This document shows positions 12,720-19,590 of a DNA stretch of 19,590 nt, piece after piece; the stretch's first letter is position 1, and every line of letters starts with the position of its first letter. The translations under genes and the position numbers were made by a program. This DNA is from Chloroflexota bacterium (GTDB taxonomy: Bacteria; Chloroflexota; Dehalococcoidia; UBA3495), in contig JADFNR010000064.1 of the NCBI GenBank assembly GCA_022563275.1, forward strand, positions 1 through 19,590, read 5' to 3'. The notes under the pieces are model-generated. The model was not told the origin of the DNA, did no database searches, and was given only the letters and a program-made list of their open reading frames with translations.

Positions 12720-14069
12720 ATGGACAATTTGGCAGGGATCATATTGGCCGCCGGAGAGGGAACCAGGATGAAGTCCCGGACTCCGAAGGTGCTGCATCGC
12801 CTCTGTGGGAAAGAGTTGATCCGGTATCCAGTGGAGCTGTTTCGCCGGGTGGGCGTGGACCGCGTCGTTGTCGTGGTGTCCCCCGCCAACCTGGATGCCG
12901 TGAAAGAGCTGTTGGGCGATTCCGTGGAATATGCCGTTCAATCCACCATGAATGGGACGGCCGGCGCAGTGGAATCCGCAGCCGCGATGCTCCGGGGACA
13001 GTGCCAACAGGTCGTTGTGATCGGCGGGGACTCTCCGCTGGTGGCCGAAGACTCGTTGCGGCGACTGATCGATGGACACTCGGAGAACGGCCGTCAGATG
13101 TCCATCCTTTCCGGCATCGTACAGAACAGCCAGGGTCTGGGACGCATCAGCCGCGGCCAAGGTGCCCGGCAAAACGTTCTTGGTATCATCGAGGCGAAAG
13201 ATGACGCTGAAAGGCACGGCCAATCAGTCGAGGTGAACTCCGGGGTCTACTGTTTCCAGGCCGATTGGCTTTGGGAAAACTTAGGGCAGGTGAAGGCAGG
13301 CAGTGGGCCAGAACGTTACCTGACGGACCTGGCGGGCATCGCCGCGGAGCAGGGGGATTCGCTTGTGGCCCTGCCGTCCAACGACCCTGACGAGGTCCTA
13401 GGGGTCAACAACCGGATTGAATTGGCCCGTCTTGAGGATGTCCAACGCCGGCGCATACGCGAACGTTGGATGTTGGAGGGCGTGACCATATCCGACCCGT
13501 CATCGGTGATGATCGACGCCGGTGTGACCATCGGCCAGGACACGGTGGTGTTGCCAAATACCATGCTATTGGGAAACACATCGATCGGGTCCGGCTGTGA
13601 GATCGGCCCCGGTTCGGTGCTCAAGGACTCAACCGTTGGGGACGATTGCCGGGTCACGTCGTCGGCGTTGGAGGACGCGGTCATGGAGGCGGGGGTGGAT
13701 ATCGGCCCCTTCAGCCATCTGCGGCAAGGGGCCTACTTGGAGTCCGGCGTGCACATAGGCAACTACGTTGAAGTGAAGGAGACCCGGTTTGCCGCCGGGG
13801 CCGTCATGGGCCATTTTGGCTACGTGGGCGACGCGTCCATCGGGGCCAATGTCAACATGGGGGCCGGCACGGTAACCTGCAACTACGACGGCAAGGAAAA
13901 ACTACGGACCGTGGTGGAGAAAGACGCGTTCATCGGCTGTGACACCATGCTGGTGGCGCCGGTCACCGTTGGCGCCGGAGCGGTCACCGGGGCGGGCGCG
14001 GTCATCACAAAAGACGTGCCACCCGCTAGACTAGCCGTCGGCGTTCCTGCTAAGATAGTAGATAGATAA
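12720..14069 (+). CDS. glmU: bifunctional GlmU (GlcNAc-1-P uridyltransferase / GlcN-1-P acetyltransferase)
   Basis: A 449-residue cytosolic enzyme making UDP-N-acetylglucosamine for cell-wall or surface glycans. The N-terminal nucleotidyltransferase has LAAGEGTRM (9-17), the PKVLH lysine at 23, NGTAGAV near 79-85, GGDSPLV with Asp104, and EVNSGVY. From about residue 245 it is a left-handed beta-helix with hexapeptide repeats. The acetyltransferase site is recognisable in GPFSHLRQGA, GNYVEVKET, GHFGYVGD (catalytic His) and CNYDGKEK. Both halves are complete and length is as in E. coli. The ATG at 12720 follows AGGGG by seven bases; upstream TTG/ATG options at 12693-12696 lack a ribosome site. 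The CBS membrane protein follows 88 bases later. Confidence 0.97.
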   Translation: MDNLAGIILAAGEGTRMKSRTPKVLHRLCGKELIRYPVELFRRVGVDRVVVVVSPANLDAVKELLGDSVEYAVQSTMNGTAGAVESAAAMLRGQCQQVVVIGGDSPLVAEDSLRRLIDGHSENGRQMSILSGIVQNSQGLGRISRGQGARQNVLGIIEAKDDAERHGQSVEVNSGVYCFQADWLWENLGQVKAGSGPERYLTDLAGIAAEQGDSLVALPSNDPDEVLGVNNRIELARLEDVQRRRIRERWMLEGVTISDPSSVMIDAGVTIGQDTVVLPNTMLLGNTSIGSGCEIGPGSVLKDSTVGDDCRVTSSALEDAVMEAGVDIGPFSHLRQGAYLESGVHIGNYVEVKETRFAAGAVMGHFGYVGDASIGANVNMGAGTVTCNYDGKEKLRTVVEKDAFIGCDTMLVAPVTVGAGAVTGAGAVITKDVPPARLAVGVPAKIVDR

Positions 14070-14157
14070 GTGGTTCCAACTGACCTCCCGGTAGCACTTC
14101 CCGCAGGCATCAATACCAGAGCAGCATATACGTGGGTTGACCGGGGGGACGGGGTGT

Positions 14158-15372
14158 TTGGATACAGATTATTTACCACAAACCTTAGTTTTTATAGCCT
14201 TCACTCTCTTGTTCTCATACCTGAGCCTTCTTCGCTCGGGCGGGTCTTCCGGTCCAACCGGCAGAGATGAGAAATCCTCGGCCCTCTCCGAACCGCTCCT
14301 CTTCTGGCTGAAAGCGGCCTGCTTTTTCGCAGTCGCCCTCTCCGGCGTGGCCTTGATTCAAAGCGTGATGACCACCGATTGGTGGCCCATTGCTTTCATG
14401 TCCATCGGACTTTTCGCCGGGTTATTCCTGATCGACCGGGCAGCGTCTTTCCTGAGCAAACGTTACCCTGGATTGTCCCGGCCGTGGACCCGTGTTGGTT
14501 ATGCCAACGGCCAACTTGGGGCCAGACCGGCGTTGGCTGTGAACGGCCAGTCGACAAATGGCAACGGACACGGCCGCCAGGCAAACAGCATGACGGCGGC
14601 TGAGCTTGAAGAACCAGCCATCACCGAGGAAGAGTTGACGGGCCTTGATGACCGGGACCGGGAGATGCTCCGTTCCATCATACGTTTGGACGCCACCACC
14701 GTTAGAGAGGTCATGGTGCCCCGGTTGGACATGGCCGCCGTGGAGGCTGACTCGCCCCTTAAAATCGTGGCTGAAACGATGGTGAGCGCGGGCCACAGCC
14801 GCCTGCCGGTTTACGAAGAAACCATGGACCGGATCCTGGGAATCATCCACGCCCGCGACGTTCTCGCTTCGCTGGCAGCATCCAGGTCCAAGGATTCCCT
14901 GCGCAGTTTGGTGCGTGAAGCGTTCATCGTCCCCGAGACCAAGCGGGTAGACGACCTGCTGGAAGAACTGCAAGAGCGCCGCACCCAGATCGCCATCGTG
15001 GTGGATGAATACGGCGGCACCGAGGGCTTGGTCACCATGGAGGACGTGCTGGAAGAGATCGTCGGCGAGATCGAGGACGAGTTCTCCCGCTCCCGGGACG
15101 CCCAGGTGATTCATCAGGACGACGGCAAGGTGCTGGTGGACGCCGGGGTAACCACGGAACACGTGGAGGAGATCTTTGGCGCCAGCATCGACAGCACCGA
15201 GGTGGACACGGTGGGCGGCTACGTCTACCACAGCCTGGGCCGGATACCCCAAACGGGGGACATAGTGAAAACCGACCACCTGCATATAGAGGTGGTATCC
15301 ATGCTGGGACGCCGTCTTAGGAAACTCCGCATCCACCGCATCGATGAGGGAGCGGCGAAGCAAAACCTGTAA
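14158..15372 (+). CDS. CBS-domain CorC/HlyC family membrane protein
   Basis: About 404 residues from a TTG at 14158 (GGGGGG nine bases upstream); a TTG at 14137 is the alternative start. The N-terminal part has three hydrophobic segments (about residues 11-24, 55-73 and 77-95). A polar Gly/Asn linker follows. Then come two CBS domains, beginning [15 protein letters not shown] and [20 protein letters not shown], and a C-terminal CorC_HlyC domain ([19 protein letters not shown]). Such proteins are linked to Mg2+/Co2+ transport or membrane integrity, with the CBS pair sensing adenine nucleotides. The membrane part is short and does not show the full DUF21 domain of classic CNNM/HlyC proteins. 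It lies just downstream of glmU and may share its transcript. Confidence 0.88.
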   Translation: MDTDYLPQTLVFIAFTLLFSYLSLLRSGGSSGPTGRDEKSSALSEPLLFWLKAACFFAVALSGVALIQSVMTTDWWPIAFMSIGLFAGLFLIDRAASFLSKRYPGLSRPWTRVGYANGQLGARPALAVNGQSTNGNGHGRQANSMTAAELEEPAITEEELTGLDDRDREMLRSIIRLDATTVREVMVPRLDMAAVEADSPLKIVAETMVSAGHSRLPVYEETMDRILGIIHARDVLASLAASRSKDSLRSLVREAFIVPETKRVDDLLEELQERRTQIAIVVDEYGGTEGLVTMEDVLEEIVGEIEDEFSRSRDAQVIHQDDGKVLVDAGVTTEHVEEIFGASIDSTEVDTVGGYVYHSLGRIPQTGDIVKTDHLHIEVVSMLGRRLRKLRIHRIDEGAAKQNL

Positions 15373-15410
15373 TAAACCCCTGAACGAAACACCTCGGCAG
15401 ATCGACGCCC

Positions 15411-15454
15411 GAAAAAGACCCCTCGCTTCACTGGTAGTGAAAACGAGGGGTCTT
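15411..15454 (-). terminator. terminator hairpin after sortase, built from REP-like sequence
   Basis: AAGACCCCTCG (15415-15425) pairs with CGAGGGGTCTT (15444-15454), extended by TTCACT (15427-15432) with AGTGAA (15436-15441). On minus it is followed by a TTTTT run, a good intrinsic terminator for the sortase gene; plus-strand termination of the CBS gene is weaker. GACCCCTCGCTTCACT is identical to a stretch of repeat R5 read on the other strand, so the terminator seems derived from that family. Confidence 0.75.
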
Positions 15455-15495
15455 GGCGGTTTGGCAGACCGCTGAAAGCTGGCAGCTCGACGCCG

Positions 15496-16299
15496 CTACC
15501 TGAGGGCGATCAAGACCCCTGACACCACCAGGCGGTGGTCGTAGACGAACCGGGGCACCGAAGACACCAGATTGATGTCCGCGTAGGGGGCCGTATCCAA
15601 CCGCAGGTCGTCTTGGTGCACCACCTTACTGGAGGTCGCCCGGTAGAGGAACTGGTTGAGTCCATTGTCAGTGATGATGAAGACGTCTTCGCCGTTCCGC
15701 AGTTTCTCTGGAATTTTTTGCAGATTGAAGAAGACCGATCCTTCCCGGCTGATGGGGCTCTCAGTGTGGCCAAAAAACCAGGAGGCGCCCGGCTGGCCGG
15801 CGTTGGCCGATTCGGGGATGTGGCCCACGGTGTTGTCCGGGCTCTCGTAGGACCGGCTGTCTCCCAGGTCCAAGATGGACAGTTCAGAGATGGTTGAGTC
15901 AACGCCGATGGCCGGAATCAGTATCCTGGTGGAAGGCGGGATGTCCGCGATGGTCACTCCGGTCTCGCCGACTGGTGAAAAGCCCTGGAGCAAAGATTGC
16001 TCCCTGAGGTAGCCGGGCTCGTAGCCGTAAAGGTTGTTCCAAGAATCGGCGGTTACAGCCTTGCCGGGGAACAGCCGGACGTTGGACGCAGAACTCCCAG
16101 TGATGGCATTGACCGTCCGCGGCTCGAAGACCGCCGCCAGATCGTCCAAGTTGGACTTGGCTTTGGCCGAGTATCCGTAGTAGGCGCCGCCCGACGCCAG
16201 CAGCAGAAGACCGAAGACTAGAAGAAATACTCCCGTGAAACTGGCGATACGCCGCTGCAGACGCCCACGGATAAGGAGATAATCGTAACCGGCTTCCAT
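15496..16299 (-). CDS. sortase-fold protein with catalytic Cys replaced by Ser
   Basis: A 267-residue protein with one N-terminal membrane helix (about 24-43) and a sortase domain (about 125-267), expected outside the membrane. The conserved His is at 178 (WFFGHTES) and the conserved Arg near the C-terminus is at 256 (YDHRLVV). The motif before the Arg, normally TLxTC, reads NLVSS (244-247), so Ser247 (codon 15559-15561) stands at the cysteine nucleophile position. A transpeptidase needs that Cys, so it may be inactive or have another role. The rest of the domain looks intact. The ATG at 16299 is preferred because AAGGAG lies six bases upstream; the longer GTG at 16320 has no such site. No LPXTG-type substrate gene is visible. 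Confidence 0.82.
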   Translation of the reverse strand: MEAGYDYLLIRGRLQRRIASFTGVFLLVFGLLLLASGGAYYGYSAKAKSNLDDLAAVFEPRTVNAITGSSASNVRLFPGKAVTADSWNNLYGYEPGYLREQSLLQGFSPVGETGVTIADIPPSTRILIPAIGVDSTISELSILDLGDSRSYESPDNTVGHIPESANAGQPGASWFFGHTESPISREGSVFFNLQKIPEKLRNGEDVFIITDNGLNQFLYRATSSKVVHQDDLRLDTAPYADINLVSSVPRFVYDHRLVVSGVLIALR

Positions 16300-16385
16300 G
16301 CCAACTCCTTCAACACTCACAACCCAACACTGATGCCCTTAGGGGCCGTAGGGAGAGCGCGGTACTGGGATCGTCTTAAGAAAGA

Positions 16386-16598
16386 CTAGCGTGCCCTGGG
16401 GGTGTTAGCGGCACCCGGGGAGATGGGTTCATTCAAGTAGATATCGCCGTTGCGAATCTTGATGTTAAACCCGCAGACCGGGTTGATGCAGACCCAGGCT
16501 TTGTAATGGACCGCAGCCCCTTGGCCGCCGTAATCCGAGAGAGGGACGAGAACCCCGATATCACAACTCAAACATTTGGGCATAGCCGTTTCTTCCAC
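16386..16598 (-). CDS. small zinc-ribbon protein
   Basis: A 70-residue protein with two Cys pairs, Cys9/Cys12 (PKCLSC) and Cys37/Cys42 (WVCINPVCGF), the pattern of a zinc ribbon. A GTG start at 16598 is supported by AGGAGG about six bases upstream; ATG at 16583 is possible. An extended -10 promoter lies 30 bases further upstream. It sits between rpoD and the sortase gene on the same strand. Its function is not known; it might bind nucleic acid or simply hold zinc. Confidence 0.7.
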   Translation of the reverse strand: MEETAMPKCLSCDIGVLVPLSDYGGQGAAVHYKAWVCINPVCGFNIKIRNGDIYLNEPISPGAANTPRAR

Positions 16599-16628
16599 GA
16601 ACTCCTCCTCCCAACTCGGAATGGGCCG

Positions 16629-16637
16629 AGTATACCA
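16629..16637 (-). promoter_or_regulatory. extended -10 promoter for the zinc-ribbon gene
   Basis: On minus the sequence reads TGG-TATACT, placing a transcript start about 25 bases before the GTG. The -35 region is weak. It suggests the zinc-ribbon gene, and perhaps the sortase, can be expressed apart from rpoD. Confidence 0.5.
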
Positions 16638-16762
16638 CCGGCAATTGCGCGGGAACTACAAGATTCGACGCGATTTTTACTAAAAATGACCGCGCCAGGC
16701 GGCATCGTTAAGGGATTCGTTATTATGTCACCTGGACGCATTCCTATTCTCGACGGCTATGT

Positions 16763-18379
16763 CTACTCTAAGAAGTCTTTAAGTTTCCGTGAGCGGGTGG
16801 GATGGCGCAATTTTCGTAACGCCTTGGCTTCGATCTGACGGATTCTTTCACGGGTCACGCCGAACTCACGTCCGACTTCTTCCAGTGTCCGGCTTCGTCC
16901 GTCTTCCAGGCCAAACCGAAGTTGGAGCACCCGGGCCTCGCGCTCGGTCAGGGTATGCAGGACCTCGCTAACCTGTTCCTTCAGCAGTTGGAAGGAGGCC
17001 GCGTCCGCCGGCGCCAGTGCGTTCCGGTCCTCGATGAAATCACCCAGATGAGAGTCTTCTTCTTCCCCGATTGGAGTTTCCAGGGACACGGGTTCCTGGG
17101 ATATCTTGAGGATCTCTTCAACCTTCTCCGGGCCGATCTCCATGGCTCTGCCGATCTCTTCTGGGGTGGGCTCGCGGCCGTACTCCTGAAGCAGCCGGCG
17201 GTGTTGGCGCATCAGCTTGTTGATGGTTTCCACCATGTGCACCGGGATCCGGATGGTCCGCGCCTGGTCGGCGATGGCCCTAGTGATGGCCTGCCGGATC
17301 CACCAAGTGGCGTAGGTGCTGAACTTGTATCCCTTGCGGTAGTCGAATTTCTCCACCGCCCGGATCAGGCCGATGTTCCCCTCTTGGATCATGTCCAACA
17401 GGGCCATGCCCCTTCCGATGTATTTCTTGGCCACGCTGACCACCAATCGGAGGTTGGCTTCGGTCAGGCGGGCCTGGGCCCGTTCGCTTTCGGCGTCTAT
17501 CCGCCGGAAGTAGGCGCGGAACAGCGGGTCCAGCTCTTGCAAGTCGGTGAAACTGTCCAACTCCGCTAATTTGGCGTCCAACTGGGCCAGGGTACAGTCT
17601 TGCAGCACATCCACGGCGTCGGGCGGGACCAGCCACGAGCTGAGAGAGAGGCCAATCACTTGTTGGTAAACGTCGTCTTGGTATTCGTCGAGGTCCTCGG
17701 CCATGGCCGCCAGCAGGTCCACCGAGACTTCGGCGTCGATGGCGTCCCTTAGTTTCTTGTGGTCCGTTATCTGGGAGATGGTCAGATTGGAAGGCAGGCC
17801 CAATTGCTCGGATAGAGACTTCACCAGAGGCTCCGCTTTGACCATTCGTTTCAGCAACCCGGCCGTGATCTCCCAAGGGCGCGGCTGGCGGCCTTCCAGC
17901 TCGGTCAATTCTTTCCTGAGACCCTCCAGGTGCTTGCCGCCCTCTATCTTTCGGGCAAGCGAGCGCTCATCCGCGGAGGTCAGGAGGCGGACCCGGCCGA
18001 TCTCACGCAGGTACATGCGCACTGGGTCGTCTAGGACTTCAACGGACTCAGTTTCGGGCTCCCACTCGGGCTCCTCATCGTCGGAAGAATCATCGGCAGC
18101 GCTGTCAGTGCCGCCATCGGTGGTGGTGGCGGTCCCCGTGGAATCGCCGTCTTTCTCGGCCGTTTGGGCGCTGTCCCATGGCGCTTCACTGGAGGTTTCG
18201 GTGATCGTAGCCGGCCTGGCGCCGGACATGCCTTCTCCGTCCGCGCCTTCTTCGTCCCGGGCCGCGTCAACGTTTCGGATTATGTCCAGTACGGGATTGG
18301 GGGAATCCGAGTCTTCCTGCCGGGATTCTAGGAAGTCCTCCGGGGTCAACTCGCTTGAACTGTCTCTTCTCTTGGCCAT
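16763..18379 (-). CDS. rpoD: primary sigma factor (RpoD/SigA)
   Basis: A 538-residue sigma70 of group 1. Residues 1-116 are an acidic, low-complexity N-terminus. Region 1.2 is at 117-150 ([18 protein letters not shown]) and region 2 at about 305-378 ([51 protein letters not shown]). Region 3 follows ([28 protein letters not shown]). Region 4 is at 465-538 with the helix-turn-helix [21 protein letters not shown] non-conserved insert of about 150 residues separates regions 1.2 and 2.1. GAGGAGG lies before the ATG. It begins nine bases after the dnaG stop, the conserved dnaG-rpoD macromolecular-synthesis operon order. Confidence 0.97.
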   Translation of the reverse strand: MAKRRDSSSELTPEDFLESRQEDSDSPNPVLDIIRNVDAARDEEGADGEGMSGARPATITETSSEAPWDSAQTAEKDGDSTGTATTTDGGTDSAADDSSDDEEPEWEPETESVEVLDDPVRMYLREIGRVRLLTSADERSLARKIEGGKHLEGLRKELTELEGRQPRPWEITAGLLKRMVKAEPLVKSLSEQLGLPSNLTISQITDHKKLRDAIDAEVSVDLLAAMAEDLDEYQDDVYQQVIGLSLSSWLVPPDAVDVLQDCTLAQLDAKLAELDSFTDLQELDPLFRAYFRRIDAESERAQARLTEANLRLVVSVAKKYIGRGMALLDMIQEGNIGLIRAVEKFDYRKGYKFSTYATWWIRQAITRAIADQARTIRIPVHMVETINKLMRQHRRLLQEYGREPTPEEIGRAMEIGPEKVEEILKISQEPVSLETPIGEEEDSHLGDFIEDRNALAPADAASFQLLKEQVSEVLHTLTEREARVLQLRFGLEDGRSRTLEEVGREFGVTRERIRQIEAKALRKLRHPTRSRKLKDFLE

Positions 18380-18388
18380 AACGCCTCC

Positions 18389-19590
18389 TCAGCCGGAGAT
18401 TTCTTGGACTTGGCCTCTCCGGAGGCCTTCATTTTTCTTGATCTGTTGATTCAATCGCAGGATATCGTCATGCTCACCGTCCTCAAGGTCGGGAGGCGAT
18501 TCGGCGAAACGTATCACTTCTTCAGATTTTAGGTTTCTTAGATTGCGCTCTTCCAGGCGGGACGCGACTTCCAGTAATGAGGCGGCACGGCTATTTGTGT
18601 CCAATGGGATCAACGGTTTTTCCGACAACAAGTCAAGTTGTCCGGTGACCTCATCATCGCCGTCCCGTCGAACTGCCGCCAATATTTCATCTTTACCCAA
18701 GCCGGGCCCTGCGTCCAGCCATCGGGAGAAGATTTCCCTGTTTTCATGCCGCTGGAAGAATTCGGCGCGTAATCCACCAGCCATCTCCCGCAGTTCTGGG
18801 AAACCGAAAAGCAACTGCAGGCAGTGTTCCTCCATCGGGTCATGGTCTAATTTGGCGAATGGCGACGCTGCCGCGGCCGCAGGACGCTGCTGCTCCGTCC
18901 GCCGGGCGCGCCGGTTAACCGATGGGCGGCTCAGAGCGGCCTTCACCGTGTCGATGGGGGTGCTTATGTTTTCTGCCAGGTATTCAATGGCACTCGCCTG
19001 CCGGATGCCCTCGCCGAGACCGAGAATGGTTTGGGCGCACTCAGCGACAATTTTGGCCTTACCTTCGGGAGTGGTTGTATCGCCTTGTTCAACATGCCCT
19101 TTAATCTGGAATCGATATGCCTGGATCGCGGAGTCTACCAATCTCGTCCAGTCGCTTGGTGATCGGTGGATGACTTCATCCGGGTCTTGCCCCGGAGGCA
19201 TCACAATGATCCTCAGATCTTCGTCTGCTGCTTGAGACGGGCCATCTGGATGTTGTTTCGTCACCTTGACCCGGAAATTCTGCTGGACCACGTCCAGGCT
19301 GCGCAGAGTGGCTGCCTGTCCGGCGGCATCTTGGTCCAGCGCCATGGTCATCTTGCTGGTTAGGCGTCTGATCTCATCGACCTGGAACTCGGTCAGCGCT
19401 GTTCCCATCTGGGCCACGACGTTCTTGAACCCGGCCTGATGGGCGGCGATGGCGTCCATGTAGCCTTCTACGATCACTGCGCCCTCTCTTCTGACGTCGG
19501 TCCGGGCCCGGTCCATGGCGTACAGGAGCCGGCTCTTGTCGAACATCGGCCCCTGGGGCGAGTTCAGGTACTTGGGCTCCGAACCGTCCA
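18389..19590 (-). CDS. dnaG: DNA primase DnaG, C-terminal part (cut by window edge)
   Basis: The last 399 residues of primase, which makes RNA primers at the replication fork. The frame continues past the window edge, starting DGSEPKYLNSPQGPMFDKSR, the well-conserved end of the catalytic core. The TOPRIM domain has VIVEGYMDAIAAHQAGF (catalytic Glu at 41 of the fragment) and the metal-binding ALDQDAAGQAA, where DQD replaces the usual DGD spacing residue. The C-terminal helicase-binding domain runs over roughly the last 130 residues (EEHCLQLLFGFPEL onward). The zinc-binding N-terminus is outside the window. It is the upstream gene of the dnaG-rpoD operon. Confidence 0.96.
   Translation of the reverse strand, partial: DGSEPKYLNSPQGPMFDKSRLLYAMDRARTDVRREGAVIVEGYMDAIAAHQAGFKNVVAQMGTALTEFQVDEIRRLTSKMTMALDQDAAGQAATLRSLDVVQQNFRVKVTKQHPDGPSQAADEDLRIIVMPPGQDPDEVIHRSPSDWTRLVDSAIQAYRFQIKGHVEQGDTTTPEGKAKIVAECAQTILGLGEGIRQASAIEYLAENISTPIDTVKAALSRPSVNRRARRTEQQRPAAAAASPFAKLDHDPMEEHCLQLLFGFPELREMAGGLRAEFFQRHENREIFSRWLDAGPGLGKDEILAAVRRDGDDEVTGQLDLLSEKPLIPLDTNSRAASLLEVASRLEERNLRNLKSEEVIRFAESPPDLEDGEHDDILRLNQQIKKNEGLRRGQVQEISG

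Noticed and set aside
14422..15363. Minus-strand ORF of 313 codons opposite the CBS protein
   Set aside because: Shadow frame; the plus strand carries recognisable CBS and CorC_HlyC domains.
16506..16838. Plus-strand ORF between zinc-ribbon and rpoD
   Set aside because: It overlaps both minus-strand genes, has no ribosome site and matches no family.

Overview
The window is GC-rich bacterial DNA with a typical free-living gene style: Shine-Dalgarno sites, sigma70-like promoters and a dnaG-rpoD pair. The combination of amidase, SMP-30, NHL-propeller and cyclase-family genes with a sortase, and the form of the intergenic repeats, suggests a Chloroflexota genome, most likely Dehalococcoidia or the SAR202 group. 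That assignment is inference from gene content; no rRNA is present to confirm it.

Left part (1-4230, all minus strand): two tandem paralogous MFS transporters (the first cut by the window edge), then a compact RNA/repeat region, then an SMP-30/gluconolactonase-like plus NHL-propeller operon. The RNA/repeat region holds an intact tRNA-Ala(GGC), a small GIY-YIG nuclease ORF 11 bases beyond the tRNA 3' end, and three degenerate tRNA-Ala-like copies. In those copies the anticodon arm, and apparently the T arm, are replaced by short CCCGAT/ATCGGG palindromes.

Middle part (4231-12512): a likely catabolic region. A divergent promoter region leads into a small AtzG/GatC-like protein and amidase 1, then a pyridine-nucleotide disulfide oxidoreductase, all on plus. 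A cyclase-family hydrolase, amidase 2 and amidase 3 follow on minus. The spaces between them hold a family of REP/MITE-like repeats with TGTCA...TGACA ends and hairpin termini. One copy (10703-11086) carries a second GIY-YIG ORF whose possible start codon and whose stop codon lie inside the terminal repeats.

Right part (12513-19590): core genes. glmU and a CBS/CorC-HlyC membrane protein lie on plus. Convergent to them on minus are a sortase-fold protein in which the catalytic Cys position reads Ser, a small zinc-ribbon protein, the primary sigma factor rpoD and the 3' part of dnaG.

The most interesting signal is that both small GIY-YIG ORFs sit between two copies of a repeat, with their ends fused to those repeats. 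This suggests that a GIY-YIG nuclease mobilises short palindromic elements, by loose analogy with RAYT/REP systems. The association is seen in the sequence; the mechanism is inference.
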